Origin: Achromobacter aegrifaciens
GTDB taxonomy: Bacteria > Pseudomonadota > Gammaproteobacteria > Burkholderiales > Burkholderiaceae_B
Length of the DNA: 64,000 nucleotides
Assembly: GCF_902859735.1 (NCBI RefSeq)
Contig: NZ_CADIJY010000003.1
Location: 186,001 to 250,000 of the forward strand
Direction: 5' to 3'
A program made the position numbers and the translations under genes. Every line of letters begins with the position of its first letter. Within the stretch, counting starts at the first letter, position 1. The notes under the pieces were generated by a model. It did not search any database. It was not told where the DNA came from and saw only the letters and a list, made by a program, of their open reading frames with translations. Shown one piece after another: positions 1-9,589 of the stretch.

Positions 1-681
1 GTGCACCGGGCGCGCGACCTGATCGCGCATTGGGAAAGCATGAGCGCCGCCTTGAAGAAGGGTACTTCGTCGGGATTGCTCAGGCTCGGCAGCGTCCATA
101 CCTGTGTGTCGGGCGTGCTGCCGCTGGCGCTGCGGCACCTGCAGAAGCAGGGCCACGGCCTGGAGGTCCATGTCACCACGGGACTCACGCACGACCTGGA
201 GCGCGCCATCTATCACCGCCAGCTGGACGTGGCGATCGTGACCGAGCCCGATGCGCCGCGCTCGGGCCTGGATTTCCTGCCGTTCGTCGAGGAACAACTG
301 GTCGTCATCGCCCACCGCTCGGTCAAGGGCGCCAGCGATCAGGAGATCCTGGAGCAGAATCCCTATGTCCGTTTCAATCGTTCGGCGCGCGTGGGGCATC
401 TGGTGCAGGAAGAGATGGTGCGCAGGCGCATCACCGTGCGTTCGACCATGGAGATCGACAACCTGGAAGGCGTGATCGCCATGGTGGCCAATGGCCTGGG
501 CGCATCGGTGGTGCCGGCCTGCCGCGGCAGGAACGAGTTTCCCCCGGGCATCCGCGTCATTCCGTTCGGCTCGCCCACGGTCACTCGTCGCCTGGGCATC
601 CTGGCGCCGAAGGAGAACCCGCGGGCCCATCTTACGCAGTTGTTGCTCGACGCATTGAAGTCAGTCTGTGCCGGCCAGTAG
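1..681 (+). CDS. LysR-family transcriptional regulator, C-terminal part (5' end outside the window)
   Basis: The open frame runs in from the left edge, so the GTG at base 1 is probably internal. What remains is about 226 residues matching a LysR effector-binding domain: a linker helix, the first subdomain from about residue 25, a crossover near 80-90 (LDVAIVTEP), and a return half with the typical VANGLGASVVPA segment near 160. The N-terminal winged helix-turn-helix lies upstream and is not visible. The next gene on the same strand encodes a Bug-type receptor, so the regulator may control that receptor and the permease after it. That is inference from position only; the effector cannot be read from the sequence. 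Confidence 0.85.
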   Translation: MHRARDLIAHWESMSAALKKGTSSGLLRLGSVHTCVSGVLPLALRHLQKQGHGLEVHVTTGLTHDLERAIYHRQLDVAIVTEPDAPRSGLDFLPFVEEQLVVIAHRSVKGASDQEILEQNPYVRFNRSARVGHLVQEEMVRRRITVRSTMEIDNLEGVIAMVANGLGASVVPACRGRNEFPPGIRVIPFGSPTVTRRLGILAPKENPRAHLTQLLLDALKSVCAGQ

Positions 682-851
682 TTCTTAGTCCGGTAGTTCT
701 GTAGTTCAGCAGCCTAGTAGTCCGCAGAAAAACACCGCAACGCCCCAAAAAATCGAGCCATCGGCCCGAGGGTCAGTTGCTGCCTGGCGAATCGTCAGCC
801 GGCCGAAAGCCGACCCGCTACGCCGTCCCGCGAACTGAAGGAGACAAAGCC

Positions 852-1853
852 ATGAAGAACCAAACTCAACCCAATATTGCGCGCCGCCGCATCGTCAAGA
901 CGCTGGGCTGTGGCCTCGCGCTTACGCCGTTTATCGCCCTTCCGGCGCGAGCCGACTGGCCGGCGGACAAGGTCATACGCATGATCGTCCCGTTTTCGGC
1001 GGGCGGGGCCACCGACCTGCTGGGCCGCGCGTTGGCGGCCGAATTGGGCAAGGGCCTGAAGCAGAGCGTAATCGTCGAGAATCGCGCGGGCGCTGGCGGC
1101 AGCGTGGGCGCGCAGGCTGTCGCCAGCGCGCCGGCGGACGGCTATACGCTGTTGCTTGCGTCGGGCAGCATGTTCACGGTCAACCAGTTCATCTACAGCA
1201 AGCTGCCTTATTCGCTGACGGATTTCAGTCCCATCGGCAAGGTGGCAAACGGACCCATGGTCATCACCGTCAATGCCAACCTGCCGGTCAAGAACACGCG
1301 CGAGCTGATCGAGTACGCCCGCGCCAGGCCTGGCAAACTCAGCTTCTCGTCCGCGGGCGTGGGCAGCCAGACGCACATGGCGGGCGAAGCTTTCAGCGAT
1401 GCGGCCGGGATCGAACTCATGCACGTCCCGTACAAGGGCGAGGGGCCGGCCTACACCGACCTCATGGCGGGCGTGATCGAAGTCGCCGTGGGCAATATCA
1501 ATGCCATCGTGCCGTTGCTCAAGGGAGGACGCCTGCGGGCGCTGTCGGTGACGGGCAAGGAACGTTCCGCGTTGCTGCCGGACGTGCCGACCACGGCCGA
1601 GGATGGAGTGCCGGGGTTCGAGTTCACTGGGTGGTTCGCCCTGCTGGCGCCGGCGGGCACGCCCCAGGCTTCGGTCGACCGGCTGCTGGCCGATGCCAGG
1701 ACGGCGGTGGCGCAGCCCAACATGCAGCGCTATCTGGCTGACCAGGGGATGTCGGCGACCATCGTGCCTGCCGCCGCGCTCAGGGAGGAGATCGCCAGGG
1801 AGTCCGCCAAGTGGAAGGCGCTGGTGGAAAAGAAGAAGATCACCGCAAGCTGA
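852..1853 (+). CDS. Bug-family (TctC-like) periplasmic solute-binding protein
   Basis: 333 residues from ATG 852, which has GAAGGAG about 8 bases upstream; the frame is open further 5' but without such a site. The N-terminus has a cluster of arginines (ARRRIVKTLG) then a hydrophobic stretch ending near ARA-DW, a signal peptide with some Tat character. The mature part has the family pattern: VIRMIVPFSAGGATDLLGR near residue 40, a VENRAGAGGSVGA block near 70, and PADGYTLLLA near 95. Bug proteins bind small carboxylates or related solutes in the periplasm. No TctA/TctB genes follow; instead a TSUP permease starts 6 bases downstream. The ligand is unknown. Confidence 0.9.
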   Translation: MKNQTQPNIARRRIVKTLGCGLALTPFIALPARADWPADKVIRMIVPFSAGGATDLLGRALAAELGKGLKQSVIVENRAGAGGSVGAQAVASAPADGYTLLLASGSMFTVNQFIYSKLPYSLTDFSPIGKVANGPMVITVNANLPVKNTRELIEYARARPGKLSFSSAGVGSQTHMAGEAFSDAAGIELMHVPYKGEGPAYTDLMAGVIEVAVGNINAIVPLLKGGRLRALSVTGKERSALLPDVPTTAEDGVPGFEFTGWFALLAPAGTPQASVDRLLADARTAVAQPNMQRYLADQGMSATIVPAAALREEIARESAKWKALVEKKKITAS

Positions 1854-1859
1854 ATCCGC

Positions 1860-2615
1860 ATGATGCCGCCCGATACGCTCGCCTTTGCCGCACCCGTCGT
1901 CCTTGCCGCCTATGTCGTCTTCGGGATGACGGGATTCGGCGCGGCCATGGTGGCCGTGCCGCTGCTGGTCCAGTTCATGCCCTTGCAGTTCGCGGTTCCG
2001 CTGGTGGTGCTGTTCGACCTGGCCTGCACCGCGCTGGTGGGCGGCAGCAACTGGCGGCGCGTTTCCCTGGTCGAACTCAAGCGCCTGTTTCCCTGGCTGC
2101 TGCTGGGGATAGGGCTGGGTGTGACGCTGCTGCACAACGCCGGCGCTCGCTGGCCTTTGATCCTGCTGGGCAGCTTCGTGCTGGCGGTGTGCATCAAGGG
2201 CCTGCGGGGCGCGCGCGGGGCCAAGCCGTCGGCGCCGCTGAATACTTTCTGGGCCTTGCCGTTCGGCGTGTTCGGCGGCATCTTCAGTGCGCTGTTCGGG
2301 ACCGGCGGGCCGATCTACACCATCTATCTGTCGCGCCGGCTGGATGCGCTGGACCAGTTCCGCGCCACGATCTCGGTGGTCATCCTGGCCAGCGGCCTCA
2401 TCCGGGCGGCGGCCTTCGGCGCCGCCGGACTGTATGCGCAGCCGGAAATCCTGTTCGCGGCCGCCGTGCTGCTGCCCGTGGCCCTGATCGGCCTGTACGG
2501 CGGATCCCGCCTCAGGGTTCGGGTGTCCCCGGAACTGCTGAAGCGGGCCATCTTCGTTCTGCTCGCGATAGCGGGCGCAGGCGCCATCTATCGCGGATGG
2601 GTCTCGCCTGCGTGA
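1860..2615 (+). CDS. TSUP-family (TauE/SafE-like) membrane permease
   Basis: 251 residues, almost wholly hydrophobic, with about seven or eight predicted membrane segments. The two half-repeats typical of TSUP proteins are visible: a first block with FGMTGFGAAMVAVPLLV near residue 20 and a second with FGGIFSALFGTGGPIYTIYL near residue 145. The family moves sulfite, sulfonates or other organic anions across the inner membrane. The start lies 6 bases after the Bug receptor stop, so the two are probably co-transcribed. A receptor and permease acting together is inference, because Bug proteins normally feed TctAB-type carriers. Confidence 0.88.
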   Translation: MMPPDTLAFAAPVVLAAYVVFGMTGFGAAMVAVPLLVQFMPLQFAVPLVVLFDLACTALVGGSNWRRVSLVELKRLFPWLLLGIGLGVTLLHNAGARWPLILLGSFVLAVCIKGLRGARGAKPSAPLNTFWALPFGVFGGIFSALFGTGGPIYTIYLSRRLDALDQFRATISVVILASGLIRAAAFGAAGLYAQPEILFAAAVLLPVALIGLYGGSRLRVRVSPELLKRAIFVLLAIAGAGAIYRGWVSPA

Positions 2616-2627
2616 GACAGGCTGCCG

Positions 2628-4157
2628 TTACTTGGCCGTCGGCATGGCGAACTCGGCGCCCTTGCCAATGCTTTCGGGCCAGCGCTGCATGATCGACTTC
2701 TGCCGCGTGTAGAAGCGCACGCCTTCTTCGCCATAAGCGTGCATGTCGCCGAACAGGCTGCGCTTCCAGCCGCCGAATCCATGCCAGGCCATGGGCACGG
2801 GGATGGGTACGTTGATGCCCACCATGCCAACCTCGATGCGGCGGCCGAACTCGCGCGCGACGTTGCCGTCGCGGGTGAAGCAGGCCACGCCGTTGCCGAA
2901 TTCGTGGGCATTGATGAGATCCACGGCTTCTTTCAGATCCTTCACGCGCACGCAGCCCAGCACCGGGCCGAAGATCTCTTCCTTGTAGATGCGCATGTCC
3001 GGCGTGACGTGGTCGAACAGCGTGCCGCCCATCCAGAAACCGTCGCCGCAGCCTGCGCCTGCCTGAGAACCCTGGAAGCCGCGGCCGTCCACCAGCAGTT
3101 GCGCGCCTTCCTGCACGCCCAGATCGATATAGCCGCTGATGCGCTCATGCGCGGCGCGGGTCACGATGGGGCCCATCTCGGCCGCGGGGTTCTCGCCGTC
3201 CAGCACCTTCAGCGTCCTGGTGCGTTCGATCAGTCTGGGCAGCAGCCGGTCGGCCACGTCGCCCACCAGCACCGCCACGCTGATCGCCATGCAGCGCTCG
3301 CCGGCCGAGCCGTAGCCGGCGCCGATCAGGGCGTCGACCGCCTGGTCGATGTCGGCGTCCGGCATCACGACCATGTGGTTCTTGGCGCCGCCCAGGGCCT
3401 GCACGCGCTTGCCATGGCGTGCGCCGGTCTCGTAGATGTAGTTGGCGATGGGCGTGGAACCGACGAAGCTGATGGCTTTCACGTCCGGGTGTTCCAGCAG
3501 CGCATCAACCGCCACCTTGTCGCCCTGCACCACGTTGAACACGCCGTCGGGCAGCCCCGCTTCGCGCAGCAGTTCGGCGATGCGCAGCGATGCGCTGGGG
3601 TCGGTGGGGCTGGGCTTGAGCACGAAGGTGTTGCCCGCCGCGATCGCCACCGGGAACATCCACATGGGTACCATCACCGGAAAGTTGAACGGCGTGATGC
3701 CCGCCACCACGCCCAGCGGTTGGCGCAGCGTCCAGTTGTCGATGCCGGTGGAAACCTGCTCGGTGTGGGCGCCCTTCAGCAACTGGGGAACGCCGCAGGC
3801 GAACTCGACGATGTCGATGCCGCGAGTGACTTCGCCTTGCGCATCGCTGAAAACCTTGCCATGCTCGGCGGTGATCAGGTGGGCAAGTTCGTCGCGATGC
3901 TTGTTCATCAGTTCAAGAAACCTGAACAGCACGCGGGCGCGGCGGATGGGAGGGGTGTCCGCCCATTGCGGAAATGCCGCCCGGGCGCTGGCCACGGCGC
4001 GGTTCACCTCGTCGGGCGTGGCCAGCGCCACCTGCTTGGCGACGGCGCCCGTGGCCGGGTTGTAGACGGGCTGGCGGCTGCCTGTCCCGTCGACGAGGCT
4101 GCCGCCGATATAGTGTCCGGCATCGCGGGATTGGGCGCTGGCATTGCTTGCGGTCAT
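2628..4157 (-). CDS. mmsA: CoA-acylating methylmalonate-semialdehyde dehydrogenase
   Basis: 509 residues, the normal length for the family. It oxidises methylmalonate or malonate semialdehyde to propionyl-CoA or acetyl-CoA with NAD and CoA, in valine, beta-alanine or inositol breakdown. Visible marks: the NAD-fold segment [13 protein letters not shown] near 154-166, KPSPTDP near 181, FVGSTPI near 231, and the catalytic cysteine Cys289 in [11 protein letters not shown], a context typical of MmsA rather than general aldehyde dehydrogenases. It faces a LysR gene across a short divergent spacer carrying a dyad at 4196-4212, so that regulator probably controls it. It ends 13 bases from the converging TSUP gene. 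Confidence 0.93.
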   Translation of the reverse strand: MTASNASAQSRDAGHYIGGSLVDGTGSRQPVYNPATGAVAKQVALATPDEVNRAVASARAAFPQWADTPPIRRARVLFRFLELMNKHRDELAHLITAEHGKVFSDAQGEVTRGIDIVEFACGVPQLLKGAHTEQVSTGIDNWTLRQPLGVVAGITPFNFPVMVPMWMFPVAIAAGNTFVLKPSPTDPSASLRIAELLREAGLPDGVFNVVQGDKVAVDALLEHPDVKAISFVGSTPIANYIYETGARHGKRVQALGGAKNHMVVMPDADIDQAVDALIGAGYGSAGERCMAISVAVLVGDVADRLLPRLIERTRTLKVLDGENPAAEMGPIVTRAAHERISGYIDLGVQEGAQLLVDGRGFQGSQAGAGCGDGFWMGGTLFDHVTPDMRIYKEEIFGPVLGCVRVKDLKEAVDLINAHEFGNGVACFTRDGNVAREFGRRIEVGMVGINVPIPVPMAWHGFGGWKRSLFGDMHAYGEEGVRFYTRQKSIMQRWPESIGKGAEFAMPTAK

Positions 4158-4195
4158 GGCTGGCTCCTGGGCTCATGCATGGTGTTCTGGAGCTG

Positions 4196-4212
4196 GCAAT
4201 GTCGCGCATTGC
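4196..4212. promoter_or_regulatory. Dyad in the mmsA/lysR divergent spacer, candidate operator
   Basis: GCAATG-N5-CATTGC is a perfect 6-5-6 inverted repeat, 39 bases upstream of mmsA and 65 bases upstream of the LysR gene. LysR regulators usually bind T-N11-A dyads in such spacers. This repeat has a different spacing, so assignment to the neighbouring LysR protein is only a positional guess. Confidence 0.4.
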
Positions 4213-4276
4213 CGCCCGGACGTCCAGACCGCAGGGCTGGAATCAGTGTTTGATGTTTCGAACAATGGAGCAAGGC

Positions 4277-5242
4277 ATGACGAAAACCAGGCGTCTGGAA
4301 GATCTGTGGTCGCATATCCATTGCCTTGGGGTGCTGGCCGATACCGGCAGCTATACGGCGGCCGCGCGCCGCCTGCAGATCAGCAAGGCGTCGGTGAGCC
4401 AGCGCATCGTGGAACTGGAGCAGGCGGCTGGCGTCCCCCTCGTGCGCCGCACCACCCGCAGCGTCGGCCTGACCGAGGCGGGGCAGAGCCTGGTCGACCA
4501 GACCGCGGCGGCCTTTCTGCGCATCGAAGAGGGCTTCTCGGCCGTGCGGGACCTGTCCGAGGGGCCGCGCGGCGTGCTGTCCGTGACCGCACCCGTAGCC
4601 CTGGGACGTCAGGTCATTGCGCCGCTGATACCCGGATTCCTGAAGAATTTTCCCGACGTGCGGATCCAGCTGGAACTCAGCGACCATCTGGCGTCCCTGG
4701 CCACCGAAGGCTTCGACCTGGCCATCCGGCATGTGGCCGGCGTGCCGGACACGCACGTCGCGTCGGTCATCTGCGAGACGCGCTCCGTGCTGGTTGCGGC
4801 CCCGGAGTACCTGGCGCAGCACGGCACGCCGAAGACGCCGATGGATCTGGCCGCCCACAATTGCCTGCACTACCTGCGGCGCAGCGGCAGCGCTACCTGG
4901 TCGTTCGAGTCGCGTGACGGAGACAAGCGCGTGGCGGTTCCGGTGCGCGGCAGCTTCACCGCGAACAACAGCGAAGTGCTGCGGGAGGTGGCTGCCGGAT
5001 CCCTGGGGATCGCGCTGGTGCCGGATTTCAGCGCCAACCAGGCCCTGCGCAGCGGAGAGTTGGTCGAGGTCCTGCGCGGGTGGCGCGTGGTGGGCGAATA
5101 TGCAGAACGGCTGTACGCAGTCAGGCCCTACACGCCGCGCGTGCCGCTGACCGTATCCTCATTCGTCGGTTACCTGCGCGAGGCGATCCCGGCGTCCGCC
5201 GGACTTGGCGGACCGCCTGGAGCGGGCAATGAGGCGGGTTAA
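4277..5242 (+). CDS. LysR-family transcriptional regulator (CrgA/DsdC-like subgroup)
   Basis: 321 residues from ATG 4277, chosen because GGAG sits 6 bases upstream; in-frame ATGs at 4265 and 4253 are alternatives. The N-terminal winged helix-turn-helix is clear at about residues 10-65 (GVLADTGSYTAAARRLQISKA). The effector domain begins with GVLSVTAPVALGRQVIAPL near 95, and FDLAIRHVAG near 145 is typical of this subgroup. It diverges from mmsA and likely regulates it; self-repression is usual for LysR genes. The stop codon overlaps the end of the converging Bug gene by 4 bases. Confidence 0.9.
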   Translation: MTKTRRLEDLWSHIHCLGVLADTGSYTAAARRLQISKASVSQRIVELEQAAGVPLVRRTTRSVGLTEAGQSLVDQTAAAFLRIEEGFSAVRDLSEGPRGVLSVTAPVALGRQVIAPLIPGFLKNFPDVRIQLELSDHLASLATEGFDLAIRHVAGVPDTHVASVICETRSVLVAAPEYLAQHGTPKTPMDLAAHNCLHYLRRSGSATWSFESRDGDKRVAVPVRGSFTANNSEVLREVAAGSLGIALVPDFSANQALRSGELVEVLRGWRVVGEYAERLYAVRPYTPRVPLTVSSFVGYLREAIPASAGLGGPPGAGNEAG

Positions 5243-6240
5243 TTGACTTGCAACCCGGCCTTGGCCACAAGGTCGGCATAGATCGCGGCTCCCTGGCTGA
5301 CGTATTTTTCCGTTTCCGCGGGGGACAGGACGTGGGGGATGCCGCCGAAGTTGGCGTTGCCGGCGATCCACTTCGGATCCTGTGCGATCTGCTTGAGCAC
5401 GTCGGCCCATTTGGCCACCGCTTCGGGACTCATGCCCGGCGGCCCGAACAGTCCGCTCCAGCCTACGACAGCTTCGAGTTGAGGCAGCCCCAGCTCGCGC
5501 GCGGTCGGGATGTCGGGGAACTGCGCCAGGCGTTCGGGCGTGGTCGTCAGCAGGGCGCGCAGCTTGCCGCTGGCAAGTATGCCCGTCATCGAACTCAGGT
5601 TGTTGCAGGCGAAGTCCGCATCCTTGCTGAGCACCGCCAGCGCGACTTCGTTGCCGCCCTTGTAGGGGACGTTGACCACGGCCTCGGATTTCAGGCCGAG
5701 GCTGCTGAGCAGCAGCTGCGGCGCAAGATTCTGCACCGTGGCCGGACCGGAATGGCTGTAGTTGAGCTTGCCGGGATGGGCCTTCAAGGCCTGTGCCAGA
5801 TCGCCGATTGTCTTGTAAGGGCTGTCCGGATGCACCACACAGACCACGGGGTTCAGCTCCAGCAGTCCGATGTACGTGAAGTCCCGGGCGGTATAGGGCG
5901 TGGTCTTGGGTTGTAGCGCGGGTAGCAGGACCTGGGAGCCTATTCGGCCGACGAGCAGGGTGTAGCCGTCGGGAGCGGCGTTCTTCACGGCGGCCGAGCC
6001 GATCGCGCCGTTCGCCCCGGCCTTGTTGACGACGACCAGCGGCTGGCCAAGCAGGCCTTGCGCGGCGGCGGACAAGTTGCGGGCCGCCATGTCGGCGTCG
6101 CCGCCCGCGCTGAACGGCACGATGAGCTGGACGGGTTTGGCGGGATAGGCTTGGGCGGTTGCCAGGCCCGGAAGCGCGGCCAGCATGCAAATCGCGGCGC
6201 GAGCGAACGCGCCCGGCCAGAGGCCGGTAGGTCTCATCAT
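5239..6240 (-). CDS. Bug-family (TctC-like) periplasmic solute-binding protein
   Basis: 333 residues with a signal peptide ending near ATA-QAYPAK. The family blocks are present: PVQLIVPFSAGGDADMAARNL near residue 37, VNKAGANGAIGSAAV near 75, and APDGYTLLVG near 92. It lies 62 bases downstream of the TPP-dependent enzyme on the same strand, so the two may be one transcript linking uptake of a carboxylate-like solute to its conversion. No carrier subunits are nearby. It is distinct from the other Bug receptor at the left of the window and is not a recent duplicate by eye. Confidence 0.9.
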   Translation of the reverse strand: MMRPTGLWPGAFARAAICMLAALPGLATAQAYPAKPVQLIVPFSAGGDADMAARNLSAAAQGLLGQPLVVVNKAGANGAIGSAAVKNAAPDGYTLLVGRIGSQVLLPALQPKTTPYTARDFTYIGLLELNPVVCVVHPDSPYKTIGDLAQALKAHPGKLNYSHSGPATVQNLAPQLLLSSLGLKSEAVVNVPYKGGNEVALAVLSKDADFACNNLSSMTGILASGKLRALLTTTPERLAQFPDIPTARELGLPQLEAVVGWSGLFGPPGMSPEAVAKWADVLKQIAQDPKWIAGNANFGGIPHVLSPAETEKYVSQGAAIYADLVAKAGLQVN

Positions 6241-6302
6241 GAGAAGTCTCCTGTCGTGCTAAGGGACGAAACCGGACTGCAGCTGGGCTCGATGCTTCGA
6301 GG

Positions 6303-7934
6303 TCAATGACCGGTCGCGGACTGCGTTGATGCGCTGAAAACCGGAGCGGGTTCGCCCGCCAGGGATACGTTGACACATGCGGGCAGCCCGCTGTCCGCCG
6401 CCGCGCGCAGCGCGGTGGCGAGGCTGTCGCGGTCCCGGGCGGCGTAGCCGGCTCCGCCAAGCGCCGCGGCGACTTCGTGGTAGCGCGCGGTCGGCGCGAG
6501 TTCGCAGCCGATCAGCCTTTGCAGACCGTAGGTGCGCATCTGGATCAAGTGTTCCGCGTTCCAGCGCAGGTCGTTGCCGACCACGGCGACGATCGCGGCG
6601 CGCTCGCGTACGGCCGTGTCCAGCTCCATCAGGTGAAAGCCCGCCGTGCCGTCGCCCATGAGCACGGCCACGGTGGCCTCTGGTTGTGCGATCTTGGCGG
6701 CGATGGCGTAGCAGATGCCTGCGCCGATCGCGCCCGACATGCCGTTGATGATGCGCACCGGCGCCTGGCAGTATGCCTGCGCCCACTGGCCGAATTCGCC
6801 GCCGTCGCAGACCAGGATGGGATTGGGGGCGGACGTGAGAAACGCTTGGACCGCTTCACATAGCGCGCGCGGCCCCAATGCTCCATCGGCGCAAGCCGCG
6901 GCGCCCAGAGTGTTCCGGTTGCGCAGCGCTTCGTCCACGCGCGCGCGCCACGAGGCGCGCGCGGCCGGGGCTGGCGCCGCTGGCAATGCCGGCAGCACGG
7001 TGTAGGGATCGCCCTGCAGGGCCAGAGCCAGGCGGTCGCCCAGCAGGCGGGCCGCGCGTTCCAGCATCGCGGGGTCGGGGTCTATCGCCACGACCCGGGC
7101 CGTCTTGCCCAGCGCGCCCGTGCCGCCGAAGCCCAGCGTGAAGTCCAGGCACTTGCCGGCCAGCACGATGAGGTCCGCCTGCGGAATGATCTCGGCCAGG
7201 GAGCCCAGGGAAGGGTCCTTCAGGCCGCGCGGGCTTTCCATGGGGATGAGGTGCACGCCTAGCGTTGCTTCCAGCTTCTCGCGAACCGCGCGCATGTGCG
7301 GACGCGCTCCGGTGGGGCCTGCCAGCAACAGGGGGCGCTGCGCCGAGTCAAGCAGCGCGGCGAGCTGTTCCAGGCCGGCTGCGTCCACTGCAGCGGGCTC
7401 GCGCTTCGGTGTAGTGGCGGGCAGTTCTGCCAAACCCGTCTCCGCGGTCATCAGGTCGAAGGGCAGGGCCAGATGAACCGGTCCGCGCCGTGGGGCAAGC
7501 GCTTGCGCGACCGCGCGGTCGAGCGCGGGATAAAGCTCCTGCACGGTCCGCGGACGCAGCGATAGCTTGGTCAAGGAACGGGTGATGGAAACCTGGTCCA
7601 GTTCCTGGAACGCGCCCATGCCGTCTTCTCCTACCGAGGAGTCGCCGGAGATGAGGAGCACGGGGCTTTCCGCCTGCGACGCCGAGTAAAGCGGCGCCAG
7701 GCCATTGGTGATGCCGGGCGCGGCGGTCAGCATCGCGACGCCAAGCTCGCCGGTGATCTGGGACCAGGCGTCCGCCATGAAGACGGCGGCCGCCTCATGC
7801 CGCACATGGATGATGCGGATGCCTGCGTCGATACAGGCATCGTAGAGCGGCATGATCTGATTGCCGGACAGGCTGAAGATGGTCTTGACGCCCAGGCGAT
7901 GCAGCGTACGGATAATCAACTGGGATCCAAGCAC
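6303..7934 (-). CDS. Thiamine-pyrophosphate-dependent enzyme, acetolactate synthase/benzoylformate decarboxylase superfamily
   Basis: 543 residues with the three-domain layout of the family. The N-terminal PYR domain holds the conserved glutamate Glu47 in VRHEAAAVFMAD. A central domain follows at about 190-320. The C-terminal PP domain carries the ThDP and metal motif GDG at 427-429 with Asn454 about 27 residues later. Candidate activities are acetolactate synthase-like, 2-oxo-acid decarboxylase or related C-C lyase; no FAD-dependent biosynthetic AHAS partner (ilvN) is nearby, so a catabolic role is more likely. It is probably co-transcribed with the Bug receptor after it. Exact substrate not assignable. 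Confidence 0.82.
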   Translation of the reverse strand: MLGSQLIIRTLHRLGVKTIFSLSGNQIMPLYDACIDAGIRIIHVRHEAAAVFMADAWSQITGELGVAMLTAAPGITNGLAPLYSASQAESPVLLISGDSSVGEDGMGAFQELDQVSITRSLTKLSLRPRTVQELYPALDRAVAQALAPRRGPVHLALPFDLMTAETGLAELPATTPKREPAAVDAAGLEQLAALLDSAQRPLLLAGPTGARPHMRAVREKLEATLGVHLIPMESPRGLKDPSLGSLAEIIPQADLIVLAGKCLDFTLGFGGTGALGKTARVVAIDPDPAMLERAARLLGDRLALALQGDPYTVLPALPAAPAPAARASWRARVDEALRNRNTLGAAACADGALGPRALCEAVQAFLTSAPNPILVCDGGEFGQWAQAYCQAPVRIINGMSGAIGAGICYAIAAKIAQPEATVAVLMGDGTAGFHLMELDTAVRERAAIVAVVGNDLRWNAEHLIQMRTYGLQRLIGCELAPTARYHEVAAALGGAGYAARDRDSLATALRAAADSGLPACVNVSLAGEPAPVFSASTQSATGH

Positions 7935-8047
7935 CTGTCTCTCCGCTGGGGCTGCGTCGGCTGTGCGCCGCGCGCCTGTTTTTTACCGGCTATGGGAGAG
8001 TTCAGTGTATCGGCTATCCGTGGCGGGTTGGTTGATGTTTTTTGAAC

Positions 8048-9505
8048 CTAGGGGGCGGCCCGCGGACGGTCTTGTTCCGTCTGCGCGACCGCGTCGCGCA
8101 CGCCTTGCCCATAGGCCGGGTCTGCCCGGGTGCAGTTGGCGATATGGCGTTCGATGACTTCCCTGGAGGCGCCGCGGATCGCGCGCGCGGTGTTCTGGAA
8201 CAGTCTCTGTTTTTCGTCCGCCGCCATCAACCGGAACAGGTTGCCGGGCTGGGAGTAGTAGTCGGCATCTTCCCTGTGATCCCAGCGGGCCGCAGCGCCG
8301 CTGATCTCCAGCGGCGGTTCGGAATAGTCCGGCTGCGCCTGCAGGACGCCATGGCTGTTGGGCGTGTACGCGGGCGTGCTGCCGCCGTTGCCATCCACGC
8401 GCATCGCTCCGTCGCGGTGATAACTGTGAAATGGGCAGCGAGGCGCGTTCACCGGGATCTGCGGGTAGTTCACGCCCAGCCGATAGCGCTGCGTGTCGCC
8501 ATACGAGAACAGGCGGCCCTGCAGCATCTTGTCCGGAGAGAAGCCAATGCCGGGCACGATTGCTGCGGGACTGAACGCGGCTTGTTCGACCTCGGCGAAG
8601 AAATTCTCGGGGTTTCGATTGAGCTCCAGGACGCCGACTTCGATCAGCGGATAGTCCTTGTGCGGCCAGACCTTGGTCAGGTCGAAGGGGTTGAGATGAT
8701 AGGTATGAGCTTCGGCGTCGGGCATGATCTGTACATACAGGGTCCAGCGCGGAAACTCGCCGCGTTCGATCGCTTCGTACAGGTCACGCTGATTGCTTTC
8801 GCGGTCCGCCGCGATGACCTGACCGGCCTCGGCGTCCGTCAGGTTCTGGATGCCCTGCTGGGTCTTGAAGGTGAACTTGACCCAGAAGCGCTCGCGGGCG
8901 GCGTTGATGAAGCTATAGGTATGGCTGCCGAAGCCATGCATGTGGCGATAGCTCTTCGGAATGCCGCGGTCGCCCATGATGAGCGTCACCTGGTGCAGGG
9001 TCTCGGGCAGCAGCGTCCAGTAGTCCCAGTTGTTCTGCGGGCTGCGCATGCCGGTGCGAGGATCGCGTTTGACGGCCCGGTTCAGGTCGGAGAATTTCAG
9101 CGGATCGCGCACGAAGAAGACCGGCGTGTTGTTGCCGACCAAGTCCCAGTTGCCCTCCTCGGTATAGAACTTGAGCGCGAATCCGCGGATGTCGCGTTCC
9201 GCGTCGGCCGCGCCGCGCTCGCCCGCCACGGTCGAGAAGCGGGCGAACATTTCGGTCTGCTTGCCTACCTGGCTGAAGATCCTGGCCTTGGTGTAGCGCG
9301 TGATGTCATGGGTGACGGTGAACGTGCCGAAGGCGCCGGCTCCCTTGGCGTGCATGCGCCGCTCGGGGATCACTTCGCGGTCGAAGTGCGCCATCTTTTC
9401 CAGGAACCAGACGTCCTGCAACAGCGCCGGCCCGCGCCGGCCGGCGGTCATCGTGTTGTCGTCGTCGGGCACGGGGGCGCCGAACGCGGTGGTGAGTTTG
9501 CTCAT
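8048..9505 (-). CDS. Haem catalase, small-subunit type
   Basis: 485 residues, the length of small-subunit monofunctional catalases that split hydrogen peroxide into water and oxygen. The distal histidine His52 lies in [16 protein letters not shown], the conserved [20 protein letters not shown] block follows near 110, and the proximal haem ligand is Tyr335 in [14 protein letters not shown]. No signal peptide is seen, so it should be cytoplasmic. The gene is preceded on the same strand by a 77-residue thioredoxin-fold protein, a plausible redox partner. No OxyR site was recognised in the 84-base gap between them. Confidence 0.95.
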   Translation of the reverse strand: MSKLTTAFGAPVPDDDNTMTAGRRGPALLQDVWFLEKMAHFDREVIPERRMHAKGAGAFGTFTVTHDITRYTKARIFSQVGKQTEMFARFSTVAGERGAADAERDIRGFALKFYTEEGNWDLVGNNTPVFFVRDPLKFSDLNRAVKRDPRTGMRSPQNNWDYWTLLPETLHQVTLIMGDRGIPKSYRHMHGFGSHTYSFINAARERFWVKFTFKTQQGIQNLTDAEAGQVIAADRESNQRDLYEAIERGEFPRWTLYVQIMPDAEAHTYHLNPFDLTKVWPHKDYPLIEVGVLELNRNPENFFAEVEQAAFSPAAIVPGIGFSPDKMLQGRLFSYGDTQRYRLGVNYPQIPVNAPRCPFHSYHRDGAMRVDGNGGSTPAYTPNSHGVLQAQPDYSEPPLEISGAAARWDHREDADYYSQPGNLFRLMAADEKQRLFQNTARAIRGASREVIERHIANCTRADPAYGQGVRDAVAQTEQDRPRAAP

Positions 9506-9589
9506 GATGGGCTCCTTGCGTGGTTCAACGGGGCAGCGGCCTTCAAGAGCGGGAGCATCGCAACGGGCTCGGATCCGGCCGCGCCAATC

